Source of the DNA: Manis javanica
Lineage: Eukaryota; Chordata; Mammalia; Pholidota; Manidae
Length of the DNA stretch: 64,000 nucleotides
Assembly: GCF_040802235.1 (NCBI RefSeq)
Contig: NC_133170.1
Coordinates: forward strand, 6,897,001-6,961,000
Direction of reading: 5' to 3'
Below the pieces are notes generated by a model. That model did not search any database and was not told the DNA's origin. It saw only the letters and a list, made by a program, of their open reading frames with translations. The stretch's first letter is position 1. Each line of letters opens with the position of its first letter. The position numbers were made by a program, and so were the translations under genes. Below, one piece after another: positions 44,999-57,600 of the stretch.

Positions 44999-45599
44999 GA
45001 GGTAAACGGTAAACTGGGGGACACTTAGCAAGGCCTGTGTGCTTGGATTCCCCTCGGTGTCCCTTTGTCTTTGGAGATAAGGGGGCTCCTTCCCTCTGGG
45101 CGTAGGGAGGGTGCCCTCACCTGAGGGTTTTGTGACCCGTTTCGGGGAGAAGTGTAAGGGAGGGAAGAAGTCAGAGTGATCTTCTGGCCTCTGCAGTTTT
45201 CTCAGACTCCTTCACCTTGAAATTCTCAATACGCCAAGGCGCCATATTTTGGGGTAGTGTGTCCTGAAGCCCATCAGCAGAAATGGATAAATAATACAGG
45301 AGGGGTTGGCTTTTGGCAAGAGGATGAACTCTGCTTCCTCTGGGAACCTACCAAGTCTGGTCATTTTTATAAGCTCTTGTTGTTTAAGCTTACCCTTTAT
45401 TGCTCAGGCTTAATATCTTCAGTATTTCAAATTCTAACTTACAGCTATATTTAAACCTTACTGCTCATCAAAAAATATCCAAAACATTAGACTCTTCTAA
45501 CTTTTTGTAGCATCCCACTCAAAGTTGGCTATAATACCTCTCTCTGTCTTAAGTGATATCCACATAACCATTTATTTGATAAATATTTATTGTGTGACA
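44999..45599. other. No gene recognised
   Basis: Possibly more LTR-derived sequence (45000-45300), but no family can be named. Confidence 0.35.
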
Positions 45600-45603
45600 G
45601 TAG

Positions 45604-46036
45604 TGTAAGAGTTAGGCTGGAAGAAGGAAAAACAAGGACATGCAAACAGAACAGAGAGATGCCTAGGGGGAGAACAGACCAGACCCCAAGGTCCATGCCT
45701 TATATGGAAAGGGGACAGCTCTCCCTGAATTCCATCCTTCTGATGTGCCAACTAAGACCCAGATGTCAGCCTCCTTCCTCTTGGAAGGAAAAAAAGTTTC
45801 TAGTTGTCTATTATGTCACCGTTAGCCAATCATACTTCTCCACACCCCCTAGGATAGCTTGCCCATGCCTCCCCCTCCTAACCCCTTATAAGCCCCCACC
45901 TCCCTGACTGGGTGTGACTTCCCTGGCCTGTAGTACCCAGACCGCAGAACATCACCCGGGAATTGCGCACAAATAAACTTCCTGGTCCCTTGTTGCCTCT
46001 CATCGCCTGCTTATTTCGGCTAGAATTTATCTTACG
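45604..46036 (+). mobile_element. ERV1-type solo LTR
   Basis: 433 bp, from TGTAAGAGTTAG. It carries a CCAAT box (45824-45828 region, 'tagccaatcat'), a TATA-like 'cttataagccccc' (about 45885-45897) and 'aataaact' (about 45973). GTAG (45600-45603) and GTAA (46037-46040) may be a 4-bp duplication with one change. The antisense and sense ORFs here (45590-45907, 45878-46111) are not genes. Confidence 0.65.
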
Positions 46037-46040
46037 GTAA

Positions 46041-46955
46041 GTTTTAGAGATAACAGTGTTGCTTTTAAAGTGATTAGTAGGGATAGAGAAGTGATTTACT
46101 AGTCTATCCAAATTTCATCCAGCAATAAAGTTGTACTGAACAAAGCAGTATGGGTGTCAACATAAAAGTGTGAACAAACACCCAAATAGTACATGTGAGA
46201 AGTTAATAATCCAGGCAGAATAAAAGATATGTGCAAAAGACCCATTCATGCATGAAGAATGACCTGAGAATGTAGCAAATCACAGCTGTGTTCGAAGCAA
46301 AAATCGTGTTTGCATGACGAACACTGGAGTATCAGTTAAGACCAGTGAATACCCTTGATCACAGAACAGTGAGAAATTCTTCCAGCGAGAGGGTATAACT
46401 GCCAAATGGGATCATATAAAAGAAGTATGAAAAGAAAACTAGTTTTGAGGATATAAACAGGAGGAGCTGAAGCTGATCTCAAAGTTCTGCTGCAGATTGT
46501 CCAAGAGAGGTGTGGTCTTCTCCCCTTTTAACCATTTATGATAAAATTCATGCATAAAAAAATGTTCCCACTGGTGGAAGTGACTTATCGCAGGAATAAT
46601 CATGTAAGTTTTTCAGTCATTCCTATTATTTGTCCCAGGCATTTACTCTTGTATTTGCTTTAGGAAGGACTTGTGTGCAAACCATTGTGTGAAGTTTAAA
46701 ATGTCAAATATGCCTTAAAGAAATTTTTAAAAGTTGTTTTCTTTCTGAATGATAGAGTGTTTAAACCACTTTCTATTCCCTTTTGTTGTATTTTAGATTT
46801 CACTAGGTTGGAGGAGACTGGACCACAGAAGGAGCCCAGAGCTTGGCCCAGAGGGAAGGAGCCTCCTTGAATCCAAGACCAAAGGACACCAGGAGAATCC
46901 AAACGCACAGGCCTTGCTCAGCGTCCCCAGTTTTATTAAACTACCTCATACTCCC
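46041..46955. other. No gene recognised
   Basis: Unassigned intergenic sequence. Confidence 0.4.
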
Positions 46956-47165
46956 TACACTCCCATATTACTCAACTACTGTCCACTCTTCCTCCATCCT
47001 AGCTTAAAAATACTCAGGTCTAACTGAGTATTCTCGGGGTCCTCATGTCCTTATGAAGGCTCCAGTGCCACATAAAACCTGTATTAAATAAGTATGTCTC
47101 CATTTCATCTGCTAATCTCTCTCTATTTAAGCTTCAGACCCAGCCAAGGTTGAGGAAAACTTTTC
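46956..47165 (+). mobile_element. ERVL-type LTR 3' fragment
   Basis: 'atgaaggctccagtgccaca', 'cctgtattaaataagtatg' and 'ggttgaggaaaacttttccc' resemble the R-U5 end of the ERVL-type LTR class seen at 44535-44998. Confidence 0.4.
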
Positions 47166-47169
47166 CCAT

Positions 47170-47470
47170 GTGCTACGTAACAAACCACTTGAGATTTAGC
47201 AGCTTGGAACAGTAAGCATTTATTATCTCACACCATTTGAGATGGTGGGGAATCTGGGAGCAGCTTATCTGAGTGTTTCTGGCTCAGAGTATCTCCTGTG
47301 ATAACAGCCAAAATGTCAGCCAGGGCTGCAGTCATCTGAAGGTTTAACCGAACTGGAGGATCCCACCTCCCACCTCCAAGGTCACTGCATTGCTGTTGGC
47401 AAGAAGCCTCAGCTGCTGACCATGGCCTTCGTCTGAGCGCTTTCATGACTTGCTTCTCAGCCTCCACTGC
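47170..47470. repeat. Ancient interspersed repeat, 'gtggcttaaaacaac' class
   Basis: 'gtaacaaaccacttgagat' followed by 'gcatttattatctcacacc' and 'gtcagccagggctgcagtc' matches 53160-53805 in order. The antisense 79-codon frame is inside it and not a gene. Confidence 0.5.
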
Positions 47471-47489
47471 TGATCTTCTTCCTTTACTC

Positions 47490-47665
47490 TATAAATATTG
47501 GTAATCTCCACAATTCCACAAATCACCTCTTTTTGTCTTATTATTCTAAACACTTCATTATAACTTCCTCTATGCCAGTGGCTTTAGCTACCATCTGTCT
47601 GCTGCTGCCAAATCTCAGTCCCCAGATTAGCTCTCTTTCTTGAGTTCTACACCATTATAACTAAC
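47490..47665 (+). mobile_element. L2 LINE fragment
   Basis: 'ggctttagctaccatctgtc' then 'ctgccaaatctcagtcccc' follows an L2 ORF region in sense. Confidence 0.4.
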
Positions 47666-49020
47666 TCCTTGCTTAAGAGTGTGAAAGCCCTACAGGTTTC
47701 TCAGTTGATAAATGTGTTGGCTCACTTTGAGGGGATCGATTACTTCTGAGAACTTCTGATTGGGATGAGAAACTTCAAAAAAAAAGTATTCTAAAGGAAA
47801 GCTTATCCCCCAAAACAGCATTTGGTGCAAAGCGTAGTTCAAAGGCATGATGGAATGTGAACCCAGCAAAGGGGTCTCCCTTCCCTTCCTAGAAGAAGCC
47901 ACCATTATGTCCACCAAGTCATTGTGTATAGTTTTTGTTCAAGATAGAGAAGAGAAGGCTCACCCTAATTATCAATTTATGCAGAGAATGGTAGAAGAGC
48001 TGCACCCAGTCTCATAATCAATCTCTACCTGCCAGGGCCTCTTTCATATACTTCATGGTGGCTGTCCCAAGACCCTCAGAAACTTGCTACCTTCCGTCCT
48101 CCTGGACAAAATTGTTCAAATAAGACTAGCTTCTCCCTGGAATGTTCAGGGTTTCAGACCTGAACCTCTCCTAAACCACTGGTATGAGACCAGATTCTAA
48201 GAGCTGTGTCCCAGAGTGTGCTAGCATAGATGCTAGGTCCACATTCCGCCACTCTTACTACTGTAGCTACTCCTGCTGTCCCCACATTTCTAACATAAAA
48301 TGTGCTGTGAGCAAGAGTCAATCACATTCAATAACATCGTGATGCCCAGTCCTAGGGTACCAGGCAGCCGCCTGCTGTTCATATACACACAAGATCAGAA
48401 GCTTCTAACATTTCCATGTTCCTCAGGAGCAAAACCAGATGTCAGGTGGACAGGTATTTCCTCTTATTCAAGCCATAAACCTTATTGTTGCAGGTGAAAT
48501 TGCTGGCATTGGGAATAAGCCCTCAAAACTTCTCCACACTAATGCTCCAGAGCATCAGTCTAAGATGGATGAAACTGTCCCCATACTTCAAGCCCGTCTA
48601 GTCAAAGCGACTGTCAGAAACCAGTCAGCCACACCACTGCTGTTCTAAGATTTAAACCTAACCAAGGATCATAAGAAGGAACTCATACTCCATCCAATGA
48701 AAATATGCAAACATTGACTATCTCCTTTACACTCTCCTGTGATGTTTGAGACAGACTGTTGAGATTAAGGAGGAAGTTGAATGGGCAGCCTAAAGAAGAC
48801 TGTAAGTGTAGAGCTGCTGAGGGCATTTTGGACAAGCAGATGGCCCCAGAACAAATAAGATTGCCAAGCTTTGTTGGAGGTTCGCCTGAATTTAGACATC
48901 ATGGATTTATTGTGGCTATTGCATACCAGACTCATGACATTTGTTTTCATATTTAATGCTTGTGACATTCATAATGTGAATATAATTTTCTGGACAGAAT
49001 TTAAGTCACTGATATAAGCT
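47666..49020. other. No gene recognised
   Basis: Frames at 47690-47917 (minus), 48300-48648 (plus) and 48759-48968 (both strands) have no domain, no paralogue in the window and no promoter or splice context. I do not call them genes. Confidence 0.4.
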
Positions 49021-49420
49021 TCCACTGCTACTTAGTTAGGGTTTTGTGGTTGCAAACAACAGAAAATACTCTGCCTAATATAAGATAAAAGGAATGTCAT
49101 TGAAAGGATATATGCAAGCTGACAGAACAAAGGGAAGGCTAATGAAACAATATTTAAAGGACAAAACAAAAGCATTATCATAAGTTTCACTAGTAAACAG
49201 ATAGATTGATTCTTTAGGGCATAGCTGCCTATGTAAATAATTAAGTGCCTTCAGATCTCTCCACTCCAGAGTCAAATTCCAGAGAGAGAGAGAAACTGTT
49301 TTGCCCTAGCAGTGGTCATATGATCAGTTAGCAGAACTGCCTCCAAGACTGGAACACATTGTTGAAGTAATTCACCAAAGGAGAAATGGAATGCTGTTGC
49401 CAAAAGAAAAGGGGTTGGAA
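49021..49420. repeat. Unnamed old repeat-like segment
   Basis: 'ttgcaaacaacagaaaatac' and 'ggaatgtcattgaaaggata' resemble a common old mammalian repeat. A GA-rich run is at 49281-49292. Confidence 0.3.
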
Positions 49421-49429
49421 AATGGGCCT

Positions 49430-51760
49430 AGAGAATACGTACCTCAATATAATATAAAGGCCATATACAACAAACCCACAGTCAACATCATACTTAACAG
49501 TGAAAAGCTAAAAGCTTTTCCTCTAAGATCAGGAACAAGACAAGGATGCCCACTTTCACCACTTTTTTCAACATGGTACTGGAGGTCCTAGCCACAGCAA
49601 TCAAACACAAAGAAATAAAGGGCATCCAGATTGGTAAGGAAGAAGTTAAAACTGTCACTGTCTGCAGATGACATGATATTGTATATAAAAAACCCTAAAG
49701 AATCCACCAAAAAACTATTCGAATTAATAACTGAATTCAGCAAAGTTGCAGGATACAAAATTAATACAGAGAAATCTGTTACATTCCTATATACTAGTGA
49801 TGAACTAGCAGAGGGCAAAATCAGGAAAACAAGTCCATTTACAATTGCATCAAAAAGAATAAAATACCTAGGAATAAACCTAACCAAGGAGGTGAAAGAC
49901 CTATACTCTGAAAACTATGACACTCATAAGAGAAATTAAAGAAGACACCAATAAATGGAAATACGTCTTGTGCTCATGGATAGGAAGAATTAATATTGTC
50001 AAAATGGCCCTCCTGCCTAAAACAATCTACAGATTCAAAGCAATCCCTATCAAAACAACAACAGCATTCTTCAATGAACTAGAACAAATAGTTCTAAAGT
50101 TCATATGGAACCACAAAAGACTCCAAATAGTCAAAGCAATCCTGAGAAGGAAGAACAAAGTTGGGGGGATTATGCTCTGTAACTTCAAGCTCTACTACAA
50201 AGCCATAGTAATCAAGACAATTTAGTACTGGCACAAGAACAGATCCATAGATCAATAGAACAGAATAGAGAGCCCAGATATAAACCCACATATATATGGC
50301 CGATTAATATACAATAAAGGAGCCATGGATATACAGTGGGCAAATGACAGCCTCTTCAGAGGTTGTTTATGTTGAGATGATGCTGTTGAGAGACAGATAA
50401 TGTTGGCAAAACTGGACAGGTATGTGTAAGAGAATGAAACTGGATTATTGTCTAACTCCAAACACAAAAGTAAACTCAAAATGGAACAAAGATCTATAGT
50501 TGTGAAACTATAAAACTCTTAGATGAAAACATAGGCAAAAATCTCTTGAACATAAGCATGAGAAATTTTTCTGGAAACATCTCCTCAGTCAAGGGAAACA
50601 AAATAAAAAATGAACAAGTAGGACTACATCAAACTAAAAAGATTCTGCACAGCAAAGTACACCACTAACAGAACAAAAAAAGCAGCCTACAATATGGGAG
50701 AATATATTCATAAATGACTTATCAGATAAGGTTTAACATCCAAAATATATACAGAACTCACATGCCTCAACACCAAAAAAAACCCCACAGATATTCCAGT
50801 TGAAAAATGGGCAGAGGACCTGAACAGACATTTCTCCAAAGAAGAAATTCAGATGGCCAATAAGCACATGAAAAGATCCTCCACACTGCTAATCACCAGG
50901 GAACCCCAAATCAAAACCACAGTGAGATATCACTCCACACCAGTTAGAATGACCACTATCCAAAAGACAAGAAATAACAAGTATTGGCAAGGATATGGAG
51001 AAATGGGAATCCTCTTACACTGTTGGTGGGAATGTAAATTGATGCAGCCACTGTAGAAAGCAAAAAACTAAAAATAGAAATACCATACGACTCAGCAATT
51101 ACACTTCTAGAAATTTACCTGAAGAGAACAAAATCCCTGATTTGAAAAGACATATGCACCTCTATGTTTATCACCACCTTATTTACAATAGCCAAGATAT
51201 GGAAGCAACCTAAGTGTCCATCTATAGATGAATGGATAAAGAAGAGGTGGTACATATACATGATGGAATATTATTCAGCCATAAAAAAGAAAGAAATCCG
51301 CCATTTGCGACAACACAGATGGACCTAGAGGGCATGATACTAAGTGAAATAAGCCAGGCAGAGAAAGACAAATACCATATGATTTCACTTATTTGTGTAA
51401 TATAAATCAAAGAAAAACAAAATGAATAAAATAGCAGTAGCCTTACAGACACTGAGAAGTGACTTGGGTTTACCATGAGGGAGGGGTTGGGATGGGTGCA
51501 TGGGGAGGCACAAAAATTCACAATCATAATGTAAGTATAAAGGGGCACAAAAATTCACAATCATAATGTAAGTTGGTCAGGGGATGGTGGTACAGCATGG
51601 AGAATATATCCAATGGTTCAGTAACATCTTCCTATGTTGACAGTAACTGCCCTAGCTGGGGTGAGGAGTTAATAATGTGGGTGACTGTTGAACCACTGGG
51701 CTATATACTTGAAACTAATATAAGATTGTATACCACCTATACTTCAATTTAAAAAAACCA
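49430..51760 (+). mobile_element. Younger 5'-truncated L1 (ORF2 second half, 3' UTR)
   Basis: ORF2 begins mid reverse transcriptase. The frame 49391-49591 contains [12 protein letters not shown]. The next frame (49631-49939) carries the catalytic box as SADD (49661-49672), one base from FADD and keeping both aspartates. The C-terminal ORF2 region (50850-51060) and the 3' UTR follow to an A-rich end near 51760. Frames are longer and better kept than in the 4-10 kb L1, so this is younger but still broken by frameshifts. The 5' edge near 49430 is a simple truncation. Confidence 0.85.
51507..51573 (+). repeat. 30-bp direct repeat in the L1 3' UTR
   Basis: 30 bases (51507-51536) are repeated exactly at 51544-51573, giving a 37-bp period. 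Confidence 0.9.
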
Positions 51761-51840
51761 TTTGGCATTCAAAAAAAGTAAAAAGCCAAGATATGGAAGC
51801 AACCTAAGTGTCCATCTAGACTTTTACAAGTAAAAAATAG
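51761..51840 (+). repeat. Second copy of an ORF2 segment beyond the L1 end
   Basis: 35 bases at 51784-51818 equal 51190-51224 of the same L1 exactly. They lie after the 3' UTR and A-rich end. Confidence 0.85.
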
Positions 51841-52032
51841 TAAAAGAGGGAGATGTGAGAAAGAAACGGGTACATTTCCCCTGCCACAGGGGAAATGTAT
51901 TGCTTAGACCTGTATAGTCACCTAACAGAGAATCACAGAGATGCTAAGTTGGAGTCACAATGTCATTGAGCCACTAAGTAAACAACCCTGGAATGATCCC
52001 ACTGATTCTTCATGTGAGATATAAACCTATAG

Positions 52033-52063
<31 letters not shown>

Positions 52064-52854
52064 TTAATATAATATTTTAATATTAAAGCCATTTTGAATT
52101 GGGTTTTCAGCTGAATCAATCCTAATAATCTATTACTTTGCCCTCTTTTATTTTCCTCTTAGTACTTCCCATTCTCTGTAATACCTTGTTTGTTTACTAC
52201 TTGTTTCCGTCTATTAGGTCACAAGAGAACAGGGACCTTCTTTTGTTTGCCACTGTACCTGAAGCATCTGAGATAATATCAGTATCTAGTCAACAGCCAA
52301 TTATTAGTAGTAGAAAATAAGCGAACAGGGCCTTGACTTCTCTTTTTCCTTCACTTTCAAACCTTCAGCAAGTCTATTGGTTCAACCTCCAAAATACATC
52401 CCATTTTGACCATCTCAGGGTTATCATCAGTGAGCATCCAGGCTGGAAGGACGGTCTCACCCTCCTGTCCACCTGGTTCACTCCTCACTCCCTTTCCTAC
52501 TTCCGCTGATTCCGTTTTTGTCATATCTCTCCTGTCGTACGTAGATGGGAGGGACCAGCCAGCCCCATCTGAAAAATCAAGGCTCTGGGACTCGGTGAGG
52601 GGAGGCCGTTTCCCAGGGCCCCACCCTCCTCAGCAGTAATGCAGACCCTCTGCTTTGCCCTCGGGAGCGGTTCACCTCACCGCCTGTTGAGCACCCAGCC
52701 CAGGCCTCCCCACGACACGGGCTCAGTAAGCAGTTGTTCACCTTGCGTCCTTTCTGCTCTCCTCTGAGAGGCCTCCTGTTACAGATACGGAAACAGAAAT
52801 AAGCTGCAAGTCCTAGCAGAGCAGACAGGCTGACCTGCCCCAGGAGCTCTGATT
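51841..52854. other. No gene recognised; TA/TG microsatellite
   Basis: A compound (TA)n(TG)n tract is at 52033-52063. Frames 52138-52320 and 52406-52639 lack domains. 52440-52720 is moderately GC-rich without a CpG-island character. Confidence 0.45.
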
Positions 52855-54015
52855 TCTAATAATAGCCAGTATTTATGGTGTACTTCCTATGTGCTAGATC
52901 CTGTTCCAAGTCCTTTACACACGGTATCTTTTCCAGCCCCCAGCAAGTCCATAAGGTCATATGCTGCAAGCCCATAATCCCTTACTTGAAATTTGGAAGC
53001 CCAAGAAATCCTGAGAACCAACCGACTTTTCCTTTATTTGCTGCCCAAACTCTTTTCGTGGCAGAATCTGTCCTGAACAGATGTAAGGCTATCTAGTTAT
53101 TTATAACCTTTTATAATTTTTTAAATAAATTTTAAAAATTGTGGGGGAGGGAAGGCATGAATACCCATACCTTTATTAGTTTTATACTGCTGTGTAACGA
53201 TATTACTACCAACTTGGTGACTGAAAGCAACAAACATTTATTATGTCTAAGCTTCTGTTGATCAGGAATGCAAGGTGGGTCCGCTGCTTAGGGTCTCACA
53301 AGGCTTCAGTGCAGGTCAGCTAAGGTTGCAGTGTCTTCTGGGTGCATATGGAGAAGGATCCCCTTCCAGGCTCACTCGTTATTGGCAGAATTCAGTTCCT
53401 TAAGGTGGTAGGTCTGCGGGCACTGGTTTATTTTCTGGGGTTGATTTTTTTTTCCTGCTGCCTATGAACCAAAGGCTGCTCACTGCTGTTACAGGCTGCA
53501 CACATTCCTTACTGTGGGGGCAGGCTGGGTGGGGGTCCCCTATCTCAGAGCCAGCAAGGTGTGGGGGAGAAAGACTGCGAGCAAGACTCCAACAAGGTGG
53601 ACACTCCAATCTTCTAGAACATCCTCGCACAATCATGTACCTGTGACCACATACATCCTGCTGCCTTCTGCATCCTTTGAGGCAGAAGCAAATCATGGGT
53701 CCTGCCTGCACTGGAAGAAGTAGGTTCACATAAGTGAGTGAACACCAGGAAGTGGGGGTGGGGGGTTATGGGGCCACCTTAAGACTCTGTCTACCATATA
53801 CCTTTCAATGCAGAAATATTAATATTGGATTATGCCCTAGAGCCCCATGCGGTGTCTTGCAATATCTGCTATGATACCTTCCTAAATCTTGAAATTTTTA
53901 CATTCTGACCTAAAACTATCTTCATGGGTTTGGGATAAGGTACCACCATCACCATCCTCATTTTGTAAGTGATGAAATTGAATTACCAAGGAACTGAGTG
54001 ATAGCTAAGATAGTT
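52855..54015 (+). mobile_element. MIR SINE split by a later insertion
   Basis: 'gccagtatttatggtgtact' to 'ccataaggtcat' (52855-52965) is the first half of a MIR. 'cctcattttgtaagtgatga' to 'ctgagtgatagct' (53935-54015) is where the core should continue. The gap contains the repeat at 53160-53805 and unassigned sequence, so younger DNA probably landed in the MIR. Confidence 0.5.
53160..53805. repeat. Ancient interspersed repeat, 'gtggcttaaaacaac' class, best copy
   Basis: 'actgctgtgtaacgatatta' and 'aacttggtgactgaaagcaa' open the copy. 'gggtctcacaaggcttcag' lies in the middle and 'ccttaagactctgtctacca' closes it. ORFs on both strands (53400-53729) are chance frames. Confidence 0.55.
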
Positions 54016-54061
54016 AAGGATAACTCACTTCCCTGCTTCTCCTCTACTCTCAGTACCCCAC

Positions 54062-54535
54062 TACTACAGATCTTCAACTTAAAATGGGGTTACGTCCCAA
54101 TAAACCCACTGTTAGCTGAAAATGCACTTAATACAGTCAACCCACCAAACATCTCAGCTTCACCTAGCCTACTTCACATGTGCTCAGAACACTTCCATTG
54201 GCTTGCAGTTGGACAAAACCACCCAACGCAAAGCTGATTTGATGATCAAGTGCTGGTCATTTTGTGTATTCTACTGAATGCCGCACTGAGAGTGAAAAAC
54301 AGAGTGGCTGTGAGTGTGCTGGGTTCTCACCTCGTGATCACGCGGCTGACTGGGAGCTGCGGTTCCCTGCTGCCCAGCGTCATGCGGGAGTGTCGTACCA
54401 CATCTCACTAGTCTGGGAAAAGATCTAAAATTCAAATTCAAAGTATCTGTTTCTACCAAGTGCATATCGCTTTCATACCACTGTCAAGTCAAAAAATCCT
54501 AACTCGGATTATCATCAGTCAGGCACCATCTGTGT
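54062..54535. mobile_element. Tigger-type DNA transposon (MER2-like MITE)
   Basis: 'ttcaacttaaaatggggtta' and 'taaacccactgttagctgaa' near the left, and 'accaagtgcatatcgctttc' and 'aaaaaatcctaactcgg' near the right, are the familiar terminal regions of an old mammalian Tigger-related non-autonomous transposon. No transposase is encoded. Confidence 0.6.
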
Positions 54536-54639
54536 GGTTTTTTTCCTCACATCGAGCAGTTCTGCAACACCGGCTGTGTGTCCTACAATGTAACTCAGTT
54601 CCGACACTATCTGCCTGGAGACAGCCTCAGATCCTGCAG

Positions 54640-55200
54640 GTTAAGGGCTCAATTGCGCAAGTATCCCCACCTCCCACCCACTGCAGACACCAGTCACAAG
54701 CCCGGGTTGTCACTGTGCTCCTGACCTACTGGCTATAAACTGGAACTTCCCACGAACCCCTCCTCCAATTCAATTAATTTGCTCGAGCAGTTTACAGAAC
54801 TCACGAAAATATCTGGCTAACTAGGCTTCCGGTTTATTATAAAACAATGTAACCCAGGAACAGCCAGAAAGAAGAGATGCATAGGGTAAGTTTTGGGAGA
54901 AGAAGTAGACGGATGCTACTGCAGCTCTGCGGGCACAGAAGGCATCCCCAAAATCCAGGCCAACACGTGTGGTACCAATGACTGGCCAGGTGTTCCACTG
55001 TCACAGAGAGACGCTTCCTGGATCCTTCTCGTAGTACTTCACTAATTCCCTTTGTAACCTTCTTGTGTAACTGACTTGTGTGATAAGTTGTGCAATAAAC
55101 AGAGTGATCTGTGAATTGAATATTGGCTCTGTAGTTATTTGAAACATGCCTCCATCCTGTAATTCTTATCTGGCCTTGCCATTCACCCAACTTCTCATTT
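54640..55200 (-). repeat. Possible old LTR, antisense
   Basis: 'ctcgagcagtttacagaact' and 'cggtttattataaaacaatg' (antisense polyadenylation region) look like a decayed LTR in minus orientation. The 117-codon antisense frame 54837-55190 shows no domain. Confidence 0.35.
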
Positions 55201-55224
55201 CATTGTGAAAAATATTCAAATTCG

Positions 55225-55985
55225 GTCCTTTGGTCATCAAAGTTTCCCTGCTTTGGCCGCTGGCTTTTCCAGTCACGTCTCCTACTCTTCTCCCCTTCAT
55301 CCCACACTCACCTCCCTCAGGCCTTCAAACTTTGCCAACCACATTTTCTGCTACAGTCTTTCTCTCCCACTGTCCCAGTTCTCTGCACGGTTAGCATCTT
55401 TTTTATCTTTCCGGTCTGTTAAATTAATTAAAGAAGAAGGCCATTAGACTGAGGTGGCTCTAATACCATGGTAGCCCATGTAAGCAAACCAAAATCTAAG
55501 TCTGGAGATGCCTTAAGGTTAGGGTAGCAAACGCTAAGGATAACCAATCACAAAGAGCCAGCTGGACAAGCTGTAGCCAATTAAATAATTTCTTTGCTTT
55601 GCTTCCACACTTTATGTAAGTCCTTCTCCTGAATCCTACCAGCAGACAACTCCTAACTACTTTTGGTTTGGCACTGCTTGATTCCAATAGATTTCTGCTC
55701 AAAGAAACTCTTAAAATTTTAATATGCCTCAGTTTATCTTTTAACAGGTCTCAGCAACAATGGTACAGCCTCAGAGACACCTTTCCTGACCACCCACAAA
55801 AGTAACCCTCGTTTCCCCCTCTTGCCCCTATCTGTTCTTTACAGTCCTTATCTCCACATATTGTTCTGTGTGCTGGTTTCCCAGCTCTCCCACGAAAATG
55901 TGAACTCCAACAGGACATGTTTGTTTGCTCCTCCTGCCTGGCCCATAGTAGGTATTCAATATTTTAACAAATGTTAAGTAATGGA
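55225..55985 (+). mobile_element. L2 LINE 3' half, interrupted by an LTR
   Basis: L2 order is seen before (55225-55440) and after (55750-55985) an LTR: 'acacctttcctgaccaccc', 'cacgaaaatgtgaactcca', 'ctggcccatagtaggtattc'. Confidence 0.6.
55449..55746 (+). mobile_element. ERV1-type solo LTR nested in L2
   Basis: 'aaccaatcacaaagagccag' with a CCAAT box, 'gctgtagccaattaaataat', 'tttctgctcaaagaaactct' and the CA end 'atcttttaaca' are typical LTR sequence. No duplication was verified. Confidence 0.6.
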
Positions 55986-56284
55986 TTTTTAAAGTCTGAC
56001 TATCTGACAGAAATAGGCATTTGATTCCCTTGCAAATGACCAGTGAACATTAGCAATCATATCTTTGTAAAAATAAAAAAGCAAATGAAGACAAGGCTTC
56101 AGCTGTCATTGCATTGGGTCTCAGCTTCCTGATGAAAGACCACAGCTGTCCTCTCTCTCATTGTTATACAACTGTAATAATTACTATTATGGCTCAGAAT
56201 AAGCTGTTATTATGACTTATCTTCAAAATGTCTGTGATATTTAATTGCTTTATCTAAAAATCAATGGTTGCCTCCAACAGTATG
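55986..56284. other. No gene recognised
   Basis: AT-rich flank between L2 and the next L1. Confidence 0.4.
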
Positions 56285-57140
56285 AGAGAGTATATTCATA
56301 AATGACTCATTTGATAAGGGGTTAACATCCAAAATATATAAAGAATTCATACACCCACAAAACAAATAACCCAATTAAAAAATGGGCTGAGGACCTGAAC
56401 AGACACTTCTCCAAAGAAGAAATACAAATGGCCAACAGGCACATGAAAAGATGTTCCACATGGCTAATCATCAGGGAAATTTAAATCAAAAGCACAATGA
56501 GATACGAGCTCACACCACTAAGGATGGCCACTATCCAAAAAAAAATAACAAATGCTGGCGAGGGTGCGTACAAATAGAAACCCTCCTACACTGTGGGTGG
56601 GACTGCAAATTGGTGCAACCGCTGTGGAAAGCAGTATGGAGGTCCCTCAAAAAACTAAAAATAGAAATACCATTTGATCCAGTAATTCCACTCCTAGGAA
56701 TTTACCCAAAGAAAACAAAATCCGATTTGAAAAGATATATGCACTCCTATGTTTATCATCTCACTATTTGCAATAACCAAGATATGGAAGCAACCTAAGT
56801 GTCCATCAGTAGGTGAATGGATAAAGAAGATGTGGTACATATACACAATGGGCTATTATTCATCCATAAAAAGAAAATAAATCCTGCCATTTGCAACAAC
56901 ATGGATGGATCTAAAGGGTATGATGCTCAGAGAAATAAGCCAGGTGGGGAAAGACAAATACCACTTATTTGTGGAATATAAAAACCAAGCAAAACAGAAG
57001 GAACAAAACAATATTAGATTTATAGACACTGAAAAGTGACTAGTAGTTACCAAGGGGGAGGGGAGTGGACAGGAGTGTGGAAGAGGGGGACTGCTGAACT
57101 ACTGTGATGTACATTTGATAAAAAAATACATATCAATGGT
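56285..57140 (+). mobile_element. L1 3' fragment
   Basis: ORF2 C-terminal region (115-codon frame 56451-56798) and part of a 3' UTR in sense, with the same block order as 50700-51480. The cysteine-containing C-terminal zone is recognisable. It ends near 57130 in a short A-rich run. Confidence 0.8.
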
Positions 57141-57600
57141 CTATGAATTGGCTCTGGACTCTAACAGGCTGACCATTACAAACTGCGGAAACTGGGATCC
57201 CTTACCTCTATCTTCTGGTTGGGCTGAAATCATCAGAGGCACCAGCAAGAAATGAAAAGGGTGATGGAATATGAGGTTAGAGCATTTACTCTTCCAGATC
57301 CCTCCCAGCTGGGTTGCCCCAGGCTGGCTATGTCCCTTTACCGACCCAAAGACCATAGCTCCTTGCTATGGATGGCTGCGCTCTTGCTGCCCTTTCAGGA
57401 CTAGGAGAGATAAGGGCTTCCTGCCATTGCTTGTCTTCGGGTATTGAACCACCCTTACCCCTACTTTCCTGTAACTCTGCCCTCACCTTTATAAACAGCC
57501 TCTTTATCAATTTCCCCTTGCTTATCTTTTTTGAACTTGCCCAGCTATTTCCTGCTTGGATCCTGAGTCATATATTGTATGCCTCAAACTCCTGAGAATT
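57141..57600 (+). repeat. Possible ancient LTR/MaLR-like end
   Basis: 'ctttataaacagcctcttta' then 'tttcctgcttggatcctgag' (57490-57570) resembles the 3' end of an old LTR-like repeat. The frames at 57328-57595 are not supported as genes. Confidence 0.35.

Noticed and set aside
48300..48648. Two overlapping plus-strand frames that might be an exon pair
   Set aside because: No splice sites flank them in proper order, no protein motif was found, and codon usage looks random.
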